Part shown: positions 35,033 through 42,983 of the stretch, piece by piece
How the letters are laid out: each line of letters begins with the position of its first letter
Position numbering within the stretch: position 1 is the first letter of the stretch
Origin: DATFEN01 sp035691285
Lineage (GTDB): Bacteria > Acidobacteriota > Vicinamibacteria > Fen-336
Assembly (NCBI GenBank): GCA_035691285.1
Contig: DASSJI010000171.1
Coordinates: 1 to 57,069 of the forward strand
Length of the DNA: 57,069 bases
Reading direction: 5' to 3'
Translations under genes and position numbers: made by a program
Notes under the pieces: model-generated
Databases searched by the model: none
The model's input: only the letters and a program-made list of their open reading frames with translations
What the model was told of the DNA's origin: nothing

Positions 35033-36018
35033 TTGCCCTTCTTCCTCATCATGGCTTCGATCGTGCTCCGCGCGCGGTCCTCGTGGAACTTCTTCAGGAC
35101 CTCGCGCACCTGCGGGTGCGTGGCGGTGATCTCGTCGAGGTTCTTCTTCTTCAGCTCGAGCACCTCGCAGTAGGACGCCGCCACGAGCGTCGCGGTGCGG
35201 GGCTTGCCGGTGAGCGCCGAGATCTCGCCGAAGAAGTCGCCCTCCACGAGCGTGTGGACCTTCGTGTAGTGGCCCGAGGGGTTGCGCACGAACGCCTTCA
35301 CGCTGCCGGTCGAGAGGATGAACAGGCTGTCTCCGGGCGCGCCCTCGGCCACCAGGACGTCGCCCGGCTCGAAGGTGAGCAGCTCGAGGCCGTGGATCAC
35401 CGCTGCCAGGTCCTGCTCCGAAAAACCCTGGAAGAGCGGGGTCGAGAACATGGCGTCGCCGCCCTTCGCGGACGCCGACTCCTCCTCGGCGGCGGCGAGG
35501 TAGGCCAGGTCCTCGTCCGAGTCGGCCGCGACGGTCGGCAGGATCTCCGGTTCGGGCTCCAGGCGGAGCGGAGTTGCAGCCTCAATCCCCAGGTCGGGGC
35601 CGGCCGCCATGCCGAGCTCGGGGCCGCGCGCCAGCGGGTCGGCGGACGGATCGAACTCCTCGAGGCCGAAGGCCGGCTCCGCTCCCCCGCGTGTAGGCGC
35701 GCTGGAGTCCGCGGCTCGCGTCTTCTCCCGGATCAGGTGCGCCAGTCGCTCCTCGACGTCACGCCGCCCGGGGGAGACTTTCTCGATCCGCTTCAGGATC
35801 GCGATGGCCTTGGCGGCGAAGCCGTCCTGGGCATGCTCGTCGGCGAGGCCCATGAGGATGGGCGCCGCATCCTTGCCGCGGTTCGCCAGGACCAGCGTGT
35901 CGGCGAGCTGCAGGCGCAGGCGCTGGTCCTTGGGACGCGCCTTGAGGTGCTTCTGGAGGAGCTCGACGGCCTTGCCGTACTGCTTCTTCGCGATGAGGTC
36001 CTGCGCGGACTCGGCCAT
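35029..36018 (-). CDS. Cyclic nucleotide-binding domain protein with N-terminal repeats
   Basis: A 329-residue soluble protein. Residues 1-85 form TPR-like helices (AESAQDLIAKKQYGKAVELL). A low-complexity acidic linker follows (about 110-200). A Crp-type cyclic-nucleotide-binding domain occupies about 205-325: MFSTPLFQGFSEQDLAAVIH, LVAEGAPGDSLFILSTGSVK, VEGDFFGEISALTGKPRTAT. The phosphate-binding cassette FGEISALTGKPRTAT is well preserved, so cAMP or cGMP binding is plausible. No helix-turn-helix follows; the C-terminus is a basic helix (RARSTIEAMMRKKGK). It is therefore not a transcription factor by itself. I chose the ATG at 36018. It is divergent from sufB. Confidence 0.85.
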   Translation of the reverse strand: MAESAQDLIAKKQYGKAVELLQKHLKARPKDQRLRLQLADTLVLANRGKDAAPILMGLADEHAQDGFAAKAIAILKRIEKVSPGRRDVEERLAHLIREKTRAADSSAPTRGGAEPAFGLEEFDPSADPLARGPELGMAAGPDLGIEAATPLRLEPEPEILPTVAADSDEDLAYLAAAEEESASAKGGDAMFSTPLFQGFSEQDLAAVIHGLELLTFEPGDVLVAEGAPGDSLFILSTGSVKAFVRNPSGHYTKVHTLVEGDFFGEISALTGKPRTATLVAASYCEVLELKKKNLDEITATHPQVREVLKKFHEDRARSTIEAMMRKKGK

Positions 36019-36033
36019 GTCGGATCGAGATGT

Positions 36034-36039
36034 CTTATA
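36034..36039 (-). promoter_or_regulatory. Candidate -10 element (TATAAG) of cyclic-nucleotide-binding gene
   Basis: On the minus strand TATAAG lies 15 bases before the ATG at 36018, giving a very short leader. It shares the 94-base divergent region with the suf promoter. Confidence 0.35.
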
Positions 36040-36054
36040 GCACGGGCCTCTAAA

Positions 36055-36072
36055 GTTGACTTTTTTGTCTAG
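36055..36072. promoter_or_regulatory. Candidate Rrf2/IscR-type operator overlapping suf -35
   Basis: The core GACT-TTTT-TGTC (36058-36069) differs at one base from the GACT-N4-AGTC core of IscR type 1 sites as I remember it. It lies directly on the -35 of the suf promoter. An Rrf2 regulator is the last gene of the same operon. Binding is inference. Confidence 0.4.
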
Positions 36073-36084
36073 ATTCAATAGCAT
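36056..36084 (+). promoter_or_regulatory. Sigma-70-type promoter of suf operon
   Basis: TTGACT (36056-36061), a 17-base spacer, then TAGCAT (36079-36084). It lies 28 bases before the sufB ATG, in one of the few AT-rich patches of the window. It is one of only two places where I see both hexamers at canonical spacing. Confidence 0.6.
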
Positions 36085-36112
36085 CGAGCCTGTCAACGGG
36101 AAGTCACGCGGG

Positions 36113-37561
36113 ATGAGCCGAGAAACCACTACCCTTCAGGACTTTACGAACAAGGAGTACGGGGCGGGATTCGTCACGGACATCGAATCCGAGACGGTTC
36201 CGCCTGGGCTGAACGAGGACATCGTCCGTCTCATCTCGCGGAAGAAGAACGAGCCCGCGTTCCTGCTGGAGTGGCGGCTCAAGGCGCTGCGTCACTGGCT
36301 CACGATGACGGAGCCCACCTGGGCGAACGTGAAGTACGGCCCGATTGACTACCAGTCGATCGTCTACTACGCGGCGCCCAAGCAGAAGAAGGACGCTCCC
36401 AAGAGCCTCGACGAGGTGGACCCGAAGCTGCTCGAGACCTTCGAGAAGCTGGGCATCCCGCTGCGCGAGCGCGAGAAGCTGGCCGGCGTCGCCGTCGACG
36501 CGGTCTTCGACAGCGTCTCCGTGGCCACCACCTTCAAGGAGAAGCTCGAGGAGGTCGGCGTCATATTCTGCAGCTTCTCGGAGGCCGTGCAGAAGCGCCC
36601 GGACCTCGTCGAGAAGTGGCTGGGCACGGTCGTCCCCTACACCGACAACTTCTTCGCCTCCCTCAACTCGGCGGTCTTCTCCGACGGCTCCTTCTGCTAC
36701 ATCCCGCGGGGCGTGCGCTGCCCGATGGAGCTCAGCACCTACTTCCGCATCAACGCCGCCAACACCGGACAGTTCGAGCGCACCCTGATCGTGGCCGAGC
36801 CGGGCAGTTACGTGAGCTACCTCGAGGGCTGCACGGCGCCGATCCGCGACGAGAACCAGCTCCACGCCGCGGTGGTCGAGCTCGTGGCGCTCGACGACGC
36901 CCAGATCAAGTACTCGACCGTGCAGAACTGGTACCCCGGCGACAAGGACGGCAAGGGCGGCATCTACAACTTCGTCACGAAGCGCGGCAAGTGCCTGGGC
37001 CGCAACTCGAAGATCTCCTGGACCCAGGTCGAGACGGGCTCGGCGATCACCTGGAAGTACCCCGGCTGCCTGCTCGTGGGCGACAACTCGGTCGGCGAGT
37101 TCTACTCGGTCGCGGTGACCAACAACCGCCAGCAGGCCGACACCGGGACCAAGATGATCCACCTCGGGAAGAACACGCGCTCCACGATCGTCTCCAAGGG
37201 CATCTCGGCGGGGCATGGCCAGAACAGCTATCGCGGCCTGGTCAAGATCGCGAAGGCCGCCGACGACGCGCGCAACTACTCCCAGTGCGACTCGCTCCTG
37301 CTCGGGGACAAGTGCGGCGCCCACACCTTCCCCTACATCGAGGTGCTCAACTCCACGGCGAAGATGGAGCACGAGGCCTCGACCTCGAAGATCGGCGAGG
37401 ACCAGATCTTCTACTTCCAGCAGCGCGGGATCTCCGCGGAGGACGCGGTCAACATGATCGTGAACGGCTTCTGCAAGGAGGTCTTCAAGGAGCTGCCCAT
37501 GGAGTTCGCCGTGGAGGCGCAGAAGCTCCTGGGCGTGAGCCTGGAGGGGTCGGTCGGATGA
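36113..37561 (+). CDS. sufB: Fe-S cluster assembly protein SufB
   Basis: A 482-residue SufB, the scaffold subunit of the SufBC2D complex on which Fe-S clusters are assembled. It is full length. Typical segments are NEPAFLLEWRLKALRHWLTM, VPYTDNFFASLNSAVFSDGS, YISYLEGCTAPI-like VSYLEGCTAPIRDEN, and the C-terminal QCDSLLLGDKCGAHTFPYIE, which carries the conserved cysteine used for cluster assembly. I chose the ATG at 36113, giving SRETTTLQDFTNKEYGAGF, with GGGAAG 10-15 bases upstream. It opens a seven-gene operon. Confidence 0.97.
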   Translation: MSRETTTLQDFTNKEYGAGFVTDIESETVPPGLNEDIVRLISRKKNEPAFLLEWRLKALRHWLTMTEPTWANVKYGPIDYQSIVYYAAPKQKKDAPKSLDEVDPKLLETFEKLGIPLREREKLAGVAVDAVFDSVSVATTFKEKLEEVGVIFCSFSEAVQKRPDLVEKWLGTVVPYTDNFFASLNSAVFSDGSFCYIPRGVRCPMELSTYFRINAANTGQFERTLIVAEPGSYVSYLEGCTAPIRDENQLHAAVVELVALDDAQIKYSTVQNWYPGDKDGKGGIYNFVTKRGKCLGRNSKISWTQVETGSAITWKYPGCLLVGDNSVGEFYSVAVTNNRQQADTGTKMIHLGKNTRSTIVSKGISAGHGQNSYRGLVKIAKAADDARNYSQCDSLLLGDKCGAHTFPYIEVLNSTAKMEHEASTSKIGEDQIFYFQQRGISAEDAVNMIVNGFCKEVFKELPMEFAVEAQKLLGVSLEGSVG

Positions 37562-37592
37562 GGGGCGCGAGCCGGGGAGACACGGAGCGCTG

Positions 37593-38350
<758 letters not shown>

Positions 38351-38354
<4 letters not shown>

Positions 38355-39670
38355 GCGGAGCGGCCGCCCCGGTCGACGTCTTCCGGCAGGCGTTCGAGGC
38401 GCGGGCGGGCGGAAGGGCGCCCGCGTGGCTGGGAGCGCTCCGGGAGCAGGCCTTCTCGCGCTACGCGGCCAAGGGCCTGCCCACGACCCGTGACGAGGAG
38501 TGGAAGTACACGAGCGTGCAGCCCATCGCGCAGACCGCGTTTTCCGAGCCGACTGGATACGAGGCCTCCACGAGCGACCTGGTCCAGGCGGGCTTCGTGG
38601 ACCTGGGCGGACCTCTCGCGGTGTTCGTGAACGGGCGACTCCACGTGGGTCGCTCGCGGCTTCCTCACGACGGGCTGCGGGTTTCGGGCCTCCGGGAGGC
38701 TGTCGAGAGCGCGCCGGCGCGCCTCGAAGGACGGTTGGGGCGGGAGGCGGCCGACCGCACACCGTTCGCGGCGCTCAACACCGCCCTCGCCGAAGACGGC
38801 GCGGTGGTGGAGGTCGCTGCCGGCTCCGTGACCGCCGAGCCGCTCCAGCTCGTCTTCTATTCGAGCGCCGCGGCGGCCCGGCCCTCGTCCACGCACCCCC
38901 GCGTGCTGGTCCTCGCGGGGCGCGGCTCCGAGGCCACCGTGGTCGAGACCCACGTCGGCCGGGGCGTCTACCTGACGAATGCCGTCACCGAGCTCCTGCT
39001 CGAGGACGGCGCGCGCCTCGATCACGTGAAGCTGCAGCGCGAGAGCGAGGCGGCGTTCCACGTCGCGCTCGTCGCTGCGGCGCTCGGCCGGGACGCCCGC
39101 CTCGTGCAGCACCACGTCTCGCTGGGCGCGCGCCTCGGCCGGGCCGACATCGAGGCCCGCTTCGAGGGCGAAGGCGCCGAGTGCGCGATGTACGGCCTCT
39201 TCCACGCGGACGGCGAGCGCCTGACCGACACCCACACGCGCCTCGACCACGCCGTGCCCCGGGCCACCAGCCAGGAGCTCTACAAGGGCATCCTCGACGG
39301 CCGGGCCCGAGGCGTCTTCCACGGCCGCATCGTGGTGCGGAAGGACGCCCAGAAGACGAGCGCGTACCAGACCAACAAGAACCTGCTGCTGTCGAGGCAC
39401 GCGCTGGTCCAGTCGACGCCCCAGCTCGAGATCCTGGCCGACGACGTCAAGTGCAAGCACGGCGCGACCACGGGGCAGCTCGAGGAGGGCGCGCTCTTCT
39501 ACCTGCGCTCCCGCGGCCTGGGCGAGGGCGCCGCGCGGAGCCTGCTCACCCACGCGTTCGCGAGCGACGTGACCCACCGCCTGCCCCACCCCGCGCTCCG
39601 CGACGCCGTGGCCGCGCACCTGCACGTCCGCCTGGGCGGGGGGCGGGAGATCGAGGAGGCGGCGCTGTGA
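38351..39670 (+). CDS. sufD: Fe-S cluster assembly protein SufD
   Basis: A 439-residue SufD, the SufB paralogue that partners it in the SufBC2D scaffold. The N-terminal helical part has GLPTTRDEEWKYTSVQPIAQ. The beta-helix core ends with YQTNKNLLLSRHALVQSTPQ and LEILADDVKCKHGATTGQLE, which holds the conserved histidine. The C-terminal helix is SLLTHAFASDV. Coupling is seen at both ends: ATGA with sufC and GTGA with sufS. Confidence 0.96.
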
Positions 39671-40917
39671 GTGTCCTCGAGACGGGTCGGCAGAAGGACG
39701 CGCTGGACGTCGCGCAGGTGCGGGCGGACTTCCCCATCCTCGCCGCAAAGGCCCACGGCAAGCCCCTGGTGTTCCTGGACAGCGCGGCCTCCGCCCAGAA
39801 GCCGCGCGCCGTGATCGAGGCCGAGGCCAGGATGTACGCCGAGAGCTACGCGAACGTCCACCGCGGCGTGTACGAACTCTCGGTCAAGGCGACCGACGCG
39901 TACGAGGGCGCCCGCGCCACGGTCCAGCGCTTCCTGAACGCCGCCTCGACGAGGGAGATCGTGTTCGTGCGCGGCACCACCGAGGCCGTGAACCTCGTGG
40001 CCGGCAGCTACGGCCGCAAGCACGTCGGCGCGGGCGACGAGGTCCTGATCACGGGCCTCGAGCACCACTCGAACATCGTGCCCTGGCAGCTCCTGTGCGA
40101 GGCGACGGGAGCGCGGCTGCGCGTCGTGCCGATCACCGACGCCGGCGAGGTGCCTCTCGACGAGGTGGAGCGGCTGATCTCGGCACGCACCCGGATCGTG
40201 TCGGTCGCGCACGTCTCGAACGCCCTGGGGACGCTCCTGCCCGTGAAGGAGATCGTCCGCGTCGCCCATGGCAGGGGCGTCCCGGTGTTCGTGGACGGCG
40301 CGCAGTCGGCGCCCCGCCTCCCGATCGACGTGCGCGAGATCGGCTGCGACTTCTTCGCGTTCTCGGGCCACAAGGCCTACGGCCCTTCCGGCATCGGCGC
40401 GCTCTACGCGCGGGCCGAGCACCTCGAGGCCATGCCGCCCTGGCAGGGCGGCGGCGACATGATCGCTTCGGTCAGCTTCGAGAGGACGACCTACAACGAG
40501 ATCCCCTACAAGTTCGAGGCGGGCACGCCGAACATCGCCGGCGCTGTCGGCCTGGGCGCCGCCCTCGACTACCTGACGGGCCTGGGCCTCGAGCGGGTGG
40601 CCGCCCACGAGGACGACCTGCTCCGCTACGGCACCGACGCCCTGAGCGCGATCCCGGGCCTCACCCTGGTGGGCACGGCGCGCCACAAGGCGGGCGTGCT
40701 CAGCTTCGTCCTCGACGGCGTGCACCCGCACGACATCGGAACGGTCCTCGACTACGAGGGCATCGCGATCCGCACCGGCCACCACTGCGCGCAGCCCGTC
40801 ATGGACCGCTTCGGCCTGCCAGCCACGGCCCGGGCGTCGCTCGGCGTCTACAACACCCGCGAGGACATCGACGCCCTCGCCGCCGGGATCCGCAAGGTGC
40901 AGGAGATGTTCCGGTGA
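39667..40917 (+). CDS. sufS: Cysteine desulfurase SufS
   Basis: A 416-residue PLP-dependent group II cysteine desulfurase that supplies sulfur to SufU and SufBCD. It has FLDSAASAQKPRAVIEA, the substrate-binding ITGLEHHSNIVPWQL, the PLP lysine in FAFSGHKAYGPSGIGALY (about residue 235) and the persulfide cysteine in RTGHHCAQPVMDRFG (about 374). I chose the GTG at 39667 overlapping the sufD stop. The open frame upstream is shadow sequence within sufD. Confidence 0.97.
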   Translation: MSVLETGRQKDALDVAQVRADFPILAAKAHGKPLVFLDSAASAQKPRAVIEAEARMYAESYANVHRGVYELSVKATDAYEGARATVQRFLNAASTREIVFVRGTTEAVNLVAGSYGRKHVGAGDEVLITGLEHHSNIVPWQLLCEATGARLRVVPITDAGEVPLDEVERLISARTRIVSVAHVSNALGTLLPVKEIVRVAHGRGVPVFVDGAQSAPRLPIDVREIGCDFFAFSGHKAYGPSGIGALYARAEHLEAMPPWQGGGDMIASVSFERTTYNEIPYKFEAGTPNIAGAVGLGAALDYLTGLGLERVAAHEDDLLRYGTDALSAIPGLTLVGTARHKAGVLSFVLDGVHPHDIGTVLDYEGIAIRTGHHCAQPVMDRFGLPATARASLGVYNTREDIDALAAGIRKVQEMFR

Positions 40918-41366
40918 GCGAGCTCCGGGAGCTGTACCAGGAGCTCATCCTCGACCACAGCAAGAACCCGCGGAACCTGCGCGAGATCGCCGGGGCGCGC
41001 CACGCCGACGGGAACAACCCGCTGTGCGGCGACAAGGCCACGATCTACGTGAAGCTGAAGGGCGACCTGATCGAGGACGTGAGCTTCGTCGGGCGCGGCT
41101 GCTCCATCTCCACCGCCTCCGCCTCGATGATGACCGAGGCCTTGAAGGGCAGGACCACCGCCGAGGCCGAGGCGCTCTTCGAGCGCTTCCACGACCTCGT
41201 CACCGGCGACCCCTCGAAGCCGCACAGAGACGCCCAGGGCCTGGGCAAGCTCGCGGTCTTCGCCGGCGTGTGCGAGTTCCCGGTGCGCGTGAAGTGCGCG
41301 GCGCTGGCCTGGCACACGTTGCGCGCGGCGCTCAAGGACGAGAGCGCGCCGGTCTCGACGGAGTGA
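40914..41366 (+). CDS. sufU: Fe-S assembly sulfurtransferase SufU
   Basis: A 150-residue SufU, the zinc-dependent acceptor of persulfide sulfur from SufS. Zinc and cysteine ligands are seen in GNNPLCGDKATIYVK, SFVGRGCSISTASASMM and FPVRVKCAALAWHTL. A SufU-type insertion between the second and third cysteine (TGDPSKPHRDAQGLGKL) separates it from IscU. The GTG start overlaps the sufS stop. Confidence 0.94.
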   Translation: MSELRELYQELILDHSKNPRNLREIAGARHADGNNPLCGDKATIYVKLKGDLIEDVSFVGRGCSISTASASMMTEALKGRTTAEAEALFERFHDLVTGDPSKPHRDAQGLGKLAVFAGVCEFPVRVKCAALAWHTLRAALKDESAPVSTE

Positions 41367-41370
41367 GGCG

Positions 41371-41910
41371 ATGAGGGAGGCGCGCACCGTCACGCGGGAC
41401 GTCGAGGTCGCGGCGATCCCCTACGGCGAGAAGGTCGAGCTGAAGGCCGGCCAGACCGTCTTCATCACCCAGTCCCTGGGCGGCTCGCACACGGTCATGA
41501 CCGACATGGGCTACATGGTCCGCGTCGAGGGCAAGGACGCCGACGCGATCGGCGAGACGCCGGTGAAGCCGCTCACGGTCGAGGACATGGCCGGGCGCAG
41601 CGTGGAGCAGATGGCCTGGGACCAGCTCAAGACGTGCTACGACCCGGAGATCCCCGTGAACATGGTGGACCTGGGCCTCGTGTACGCGTGCGAGGCCAAG
41701 AAGACCGAGGACGGCGGCGACAGGATCACGGTGCGCTTCACGTTGACGGCCCCCGGCTGCGGCATGGGCGACTACCTGCGCGAGGACATCCGCGCCAAGC
41801 TGCTGCAGATCCCCGGGGTGAAGCAGGTGGACGCGGAGATCGTCTTCGACCCGCCCTGGAACCAGGCCATGATGTCCGACGCCGCGCGCCTCCAGCTGGG
41901 GCTCATGTAG
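41371..41910 (+). CDS. sufT: SufT-like Fe-S maturation protein (DUF59/MIP18 family)
   Basis: A 179-residue protein matching SufT. The N-terminal extension has AIPYGEKVELKAGQTVFITQ, then the MIP18/DUF59 domain with LKTCYDPEIPVNMVDLGLVY, the conserved cysteine in LTAPGCGMGDYLREDI, and IVFDPPWNQAMMSDAARLQL at the end. SufT is an accessory factor in Fe-S protein maturation under high demand. It starts four bases after sufU; the regulator gene follows two bases later. Confidence 0.92.
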   Translation: MREARTVTRDVEVAAIPYGEKVELKAGQTVFITQSLGGSHTVMTDMGYMVRVEGKDADAIGETPVKPLTVEDMAGRSVEQMAWDQLKTCYDPEIPVNMVDLGLVYACEAKKTEDGGDRITVRFTLTAPGCGMGDYLREDIRAKLLQIPGVKQVDAEIVFDPPWNQAMMSDAARLQLGLM

Positions 41911-41912
41911 CC

Positions 41913-42386
41913 ATGAAGTTCTCGTCCCAGGAGGAGTACGGCCTGCGCTGCCTGGTGCAGCTCGCGAGGAGCGCGCCGAAGAGCCTGACCATCGCCGAGC
42001 TGGCCCAGGCCCAGGGGATCACGGTGCCCAACGTGGGCAAGATCCTGCGCGTGCTGCGGACCGGCGGGCTCGTGAAGAGCACCCGCGGCCAGGCGGGCGG
42101 CTACACGCTGTCCCGCGCGCCCGAGGAGATCTCGATCCGGCAGGCCCTCGCCGTCCTCGGCGAGCGGATCTTCGACTCGAGCTTCTGCGACCGCCACGCC
42201 GGGATCGAGGCCCTCTGCCTGAACATGGGCGACTGCTCCATCCGCCCCGTGCTGCGCCAGGTCCAGGACGCCATCGACCAGGTGCTCTCGCAGCTCACGC
42301 TCAAGAGCCTCGTCGCCAGCGAGCGCGAGGTCGCGGTCGTCGCGGTCAGCCCGCGCGCCGTGCTGCTGCCCGTCGCGCGAAACTAG
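41913..42386 (+). CDS. Rrf2 family transcriptional regulator, likely Fe-S sensing
   Basis: A 157-residue Rrf2 protein. The winged helix is SSQEEYGLRCLVQLARSAPK, then ITVPNVGKILRVLRTGGLVK and TRGQAGGYTLSRAPEEISI. Three cysteines, spaced C-x9-C-x5-C in FCDRHAGIEALCLNMGDC, could ligate an Fe-S cluster; IscR has a shorter first gap. By analogy with IscR and SufR it should sense cluster supply and regulate this operon. Its position at the distal end, rather than in front, is less common. The ATG at 41913 is two bases after the sufT stop. Confidence 0.9.
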   Translation: MKFSSQEEYGLRCLVQLARSAPKSLTIAELAQAQGITVPNVGKILRVLRTGGLVKSTRGQAGGYTLSRAPEEISIRQALAVLGERIFDSSFCDRHAGIEALCLNMGDCSIRPVLRQVQDAIDQVLSQLTLKSLVASEREVAVVAVSPRAVLLPVARN

Positions 42387-42399
42387 ATCGCGCGCGAGC

Positions 42400-42845
42400 C
42401 TACAGCTCGCGCCACGGGATCGCCTGGACGCGATCCGTGAGCTGCTGCGCGCGCGGGATGCGGCACACCAGGAAGCCCTGCCTGGCGCGGCCTGGATAGG
42501 CATCGAGGAACAGCTCGAGGTGTCGCGCGTCCGGGGGCCGCGGGTTCTCGGTCCACTTGGCTTCGATCGGCACGTCGCGCCGCGGCGTCACCAGCACCGC
42601 GTCCACCTCCGCGCCGTGGCGCGTGCGCCAGAAGCAGACGCGGTGCCCGCGTCCGAGATAGCTGGTGCGTGCGATCAGCTCGAGCACCACCCACTGCTCG
42701 AACAGGGCGCCCTTCTCCGTCTTCAGCAAATCCCGGGAGAGAGGCAGCTCCGCCGCGGCGTTCCGCACGCCGAGATCGAAGAAGAAGAAGCGCGGCGGCG
42801 CAGGGCGGTCTGGAGCAGCCGCGGACGGTACAACCGCTTGCTCAT
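42400..42845 (-). pseudogene. Relic of an AAA ATPase/DUF4143 protein
   Basis: The C-terminal third of the AAA_14/DUF4143 family is readable on the minus strand from about 42830: PPRFFFFDLGVRNAAAEL, then KGALFEQWVVLELIAR, then the PD-(D/E)XK-like core FWRTRHGAEVDAVLV...PIEAKW, ending at the normal C-terminus. In another frame, just upstream, an ATG at 42845 opens SKRLYRPRLLQT, which looks like the family's N-terminus. The intervening P-loop ATPase domain (some 250 residues) is gone and the two ends are out of frame. Intact members are solitary genes of unknown or toxin/defence-like roles. This copy should be dead. Confidence 0.7.
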
Positions 42846-42983
42846 ATGTTTATGCCGCTGATTTTACAATGACATGTGGTTCAGACGCACGTGGCCCGCC
42901 GCCGCAACCGTGCCCATTGGCGTGGTCGAGGGCGTGCTCGGGCCCTCGCGCACGATCTCGCGCCGGGCGCCTGACGCCCGGCT

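Noticed and set aside
35029..36018. Cyclic-nucleotide-binding protein as a CRP-type transcription factor
   Set aside because: No helix-turn-helix follows the binding domain, and the N-terminus is TPR-like.
42520..42861. A plus-strand ORF over the DUF4143 relic
   Set aside because: It has no recognisable domain, while the opposite strand shows the DUF4143 nuclease-like core and C-terminus.
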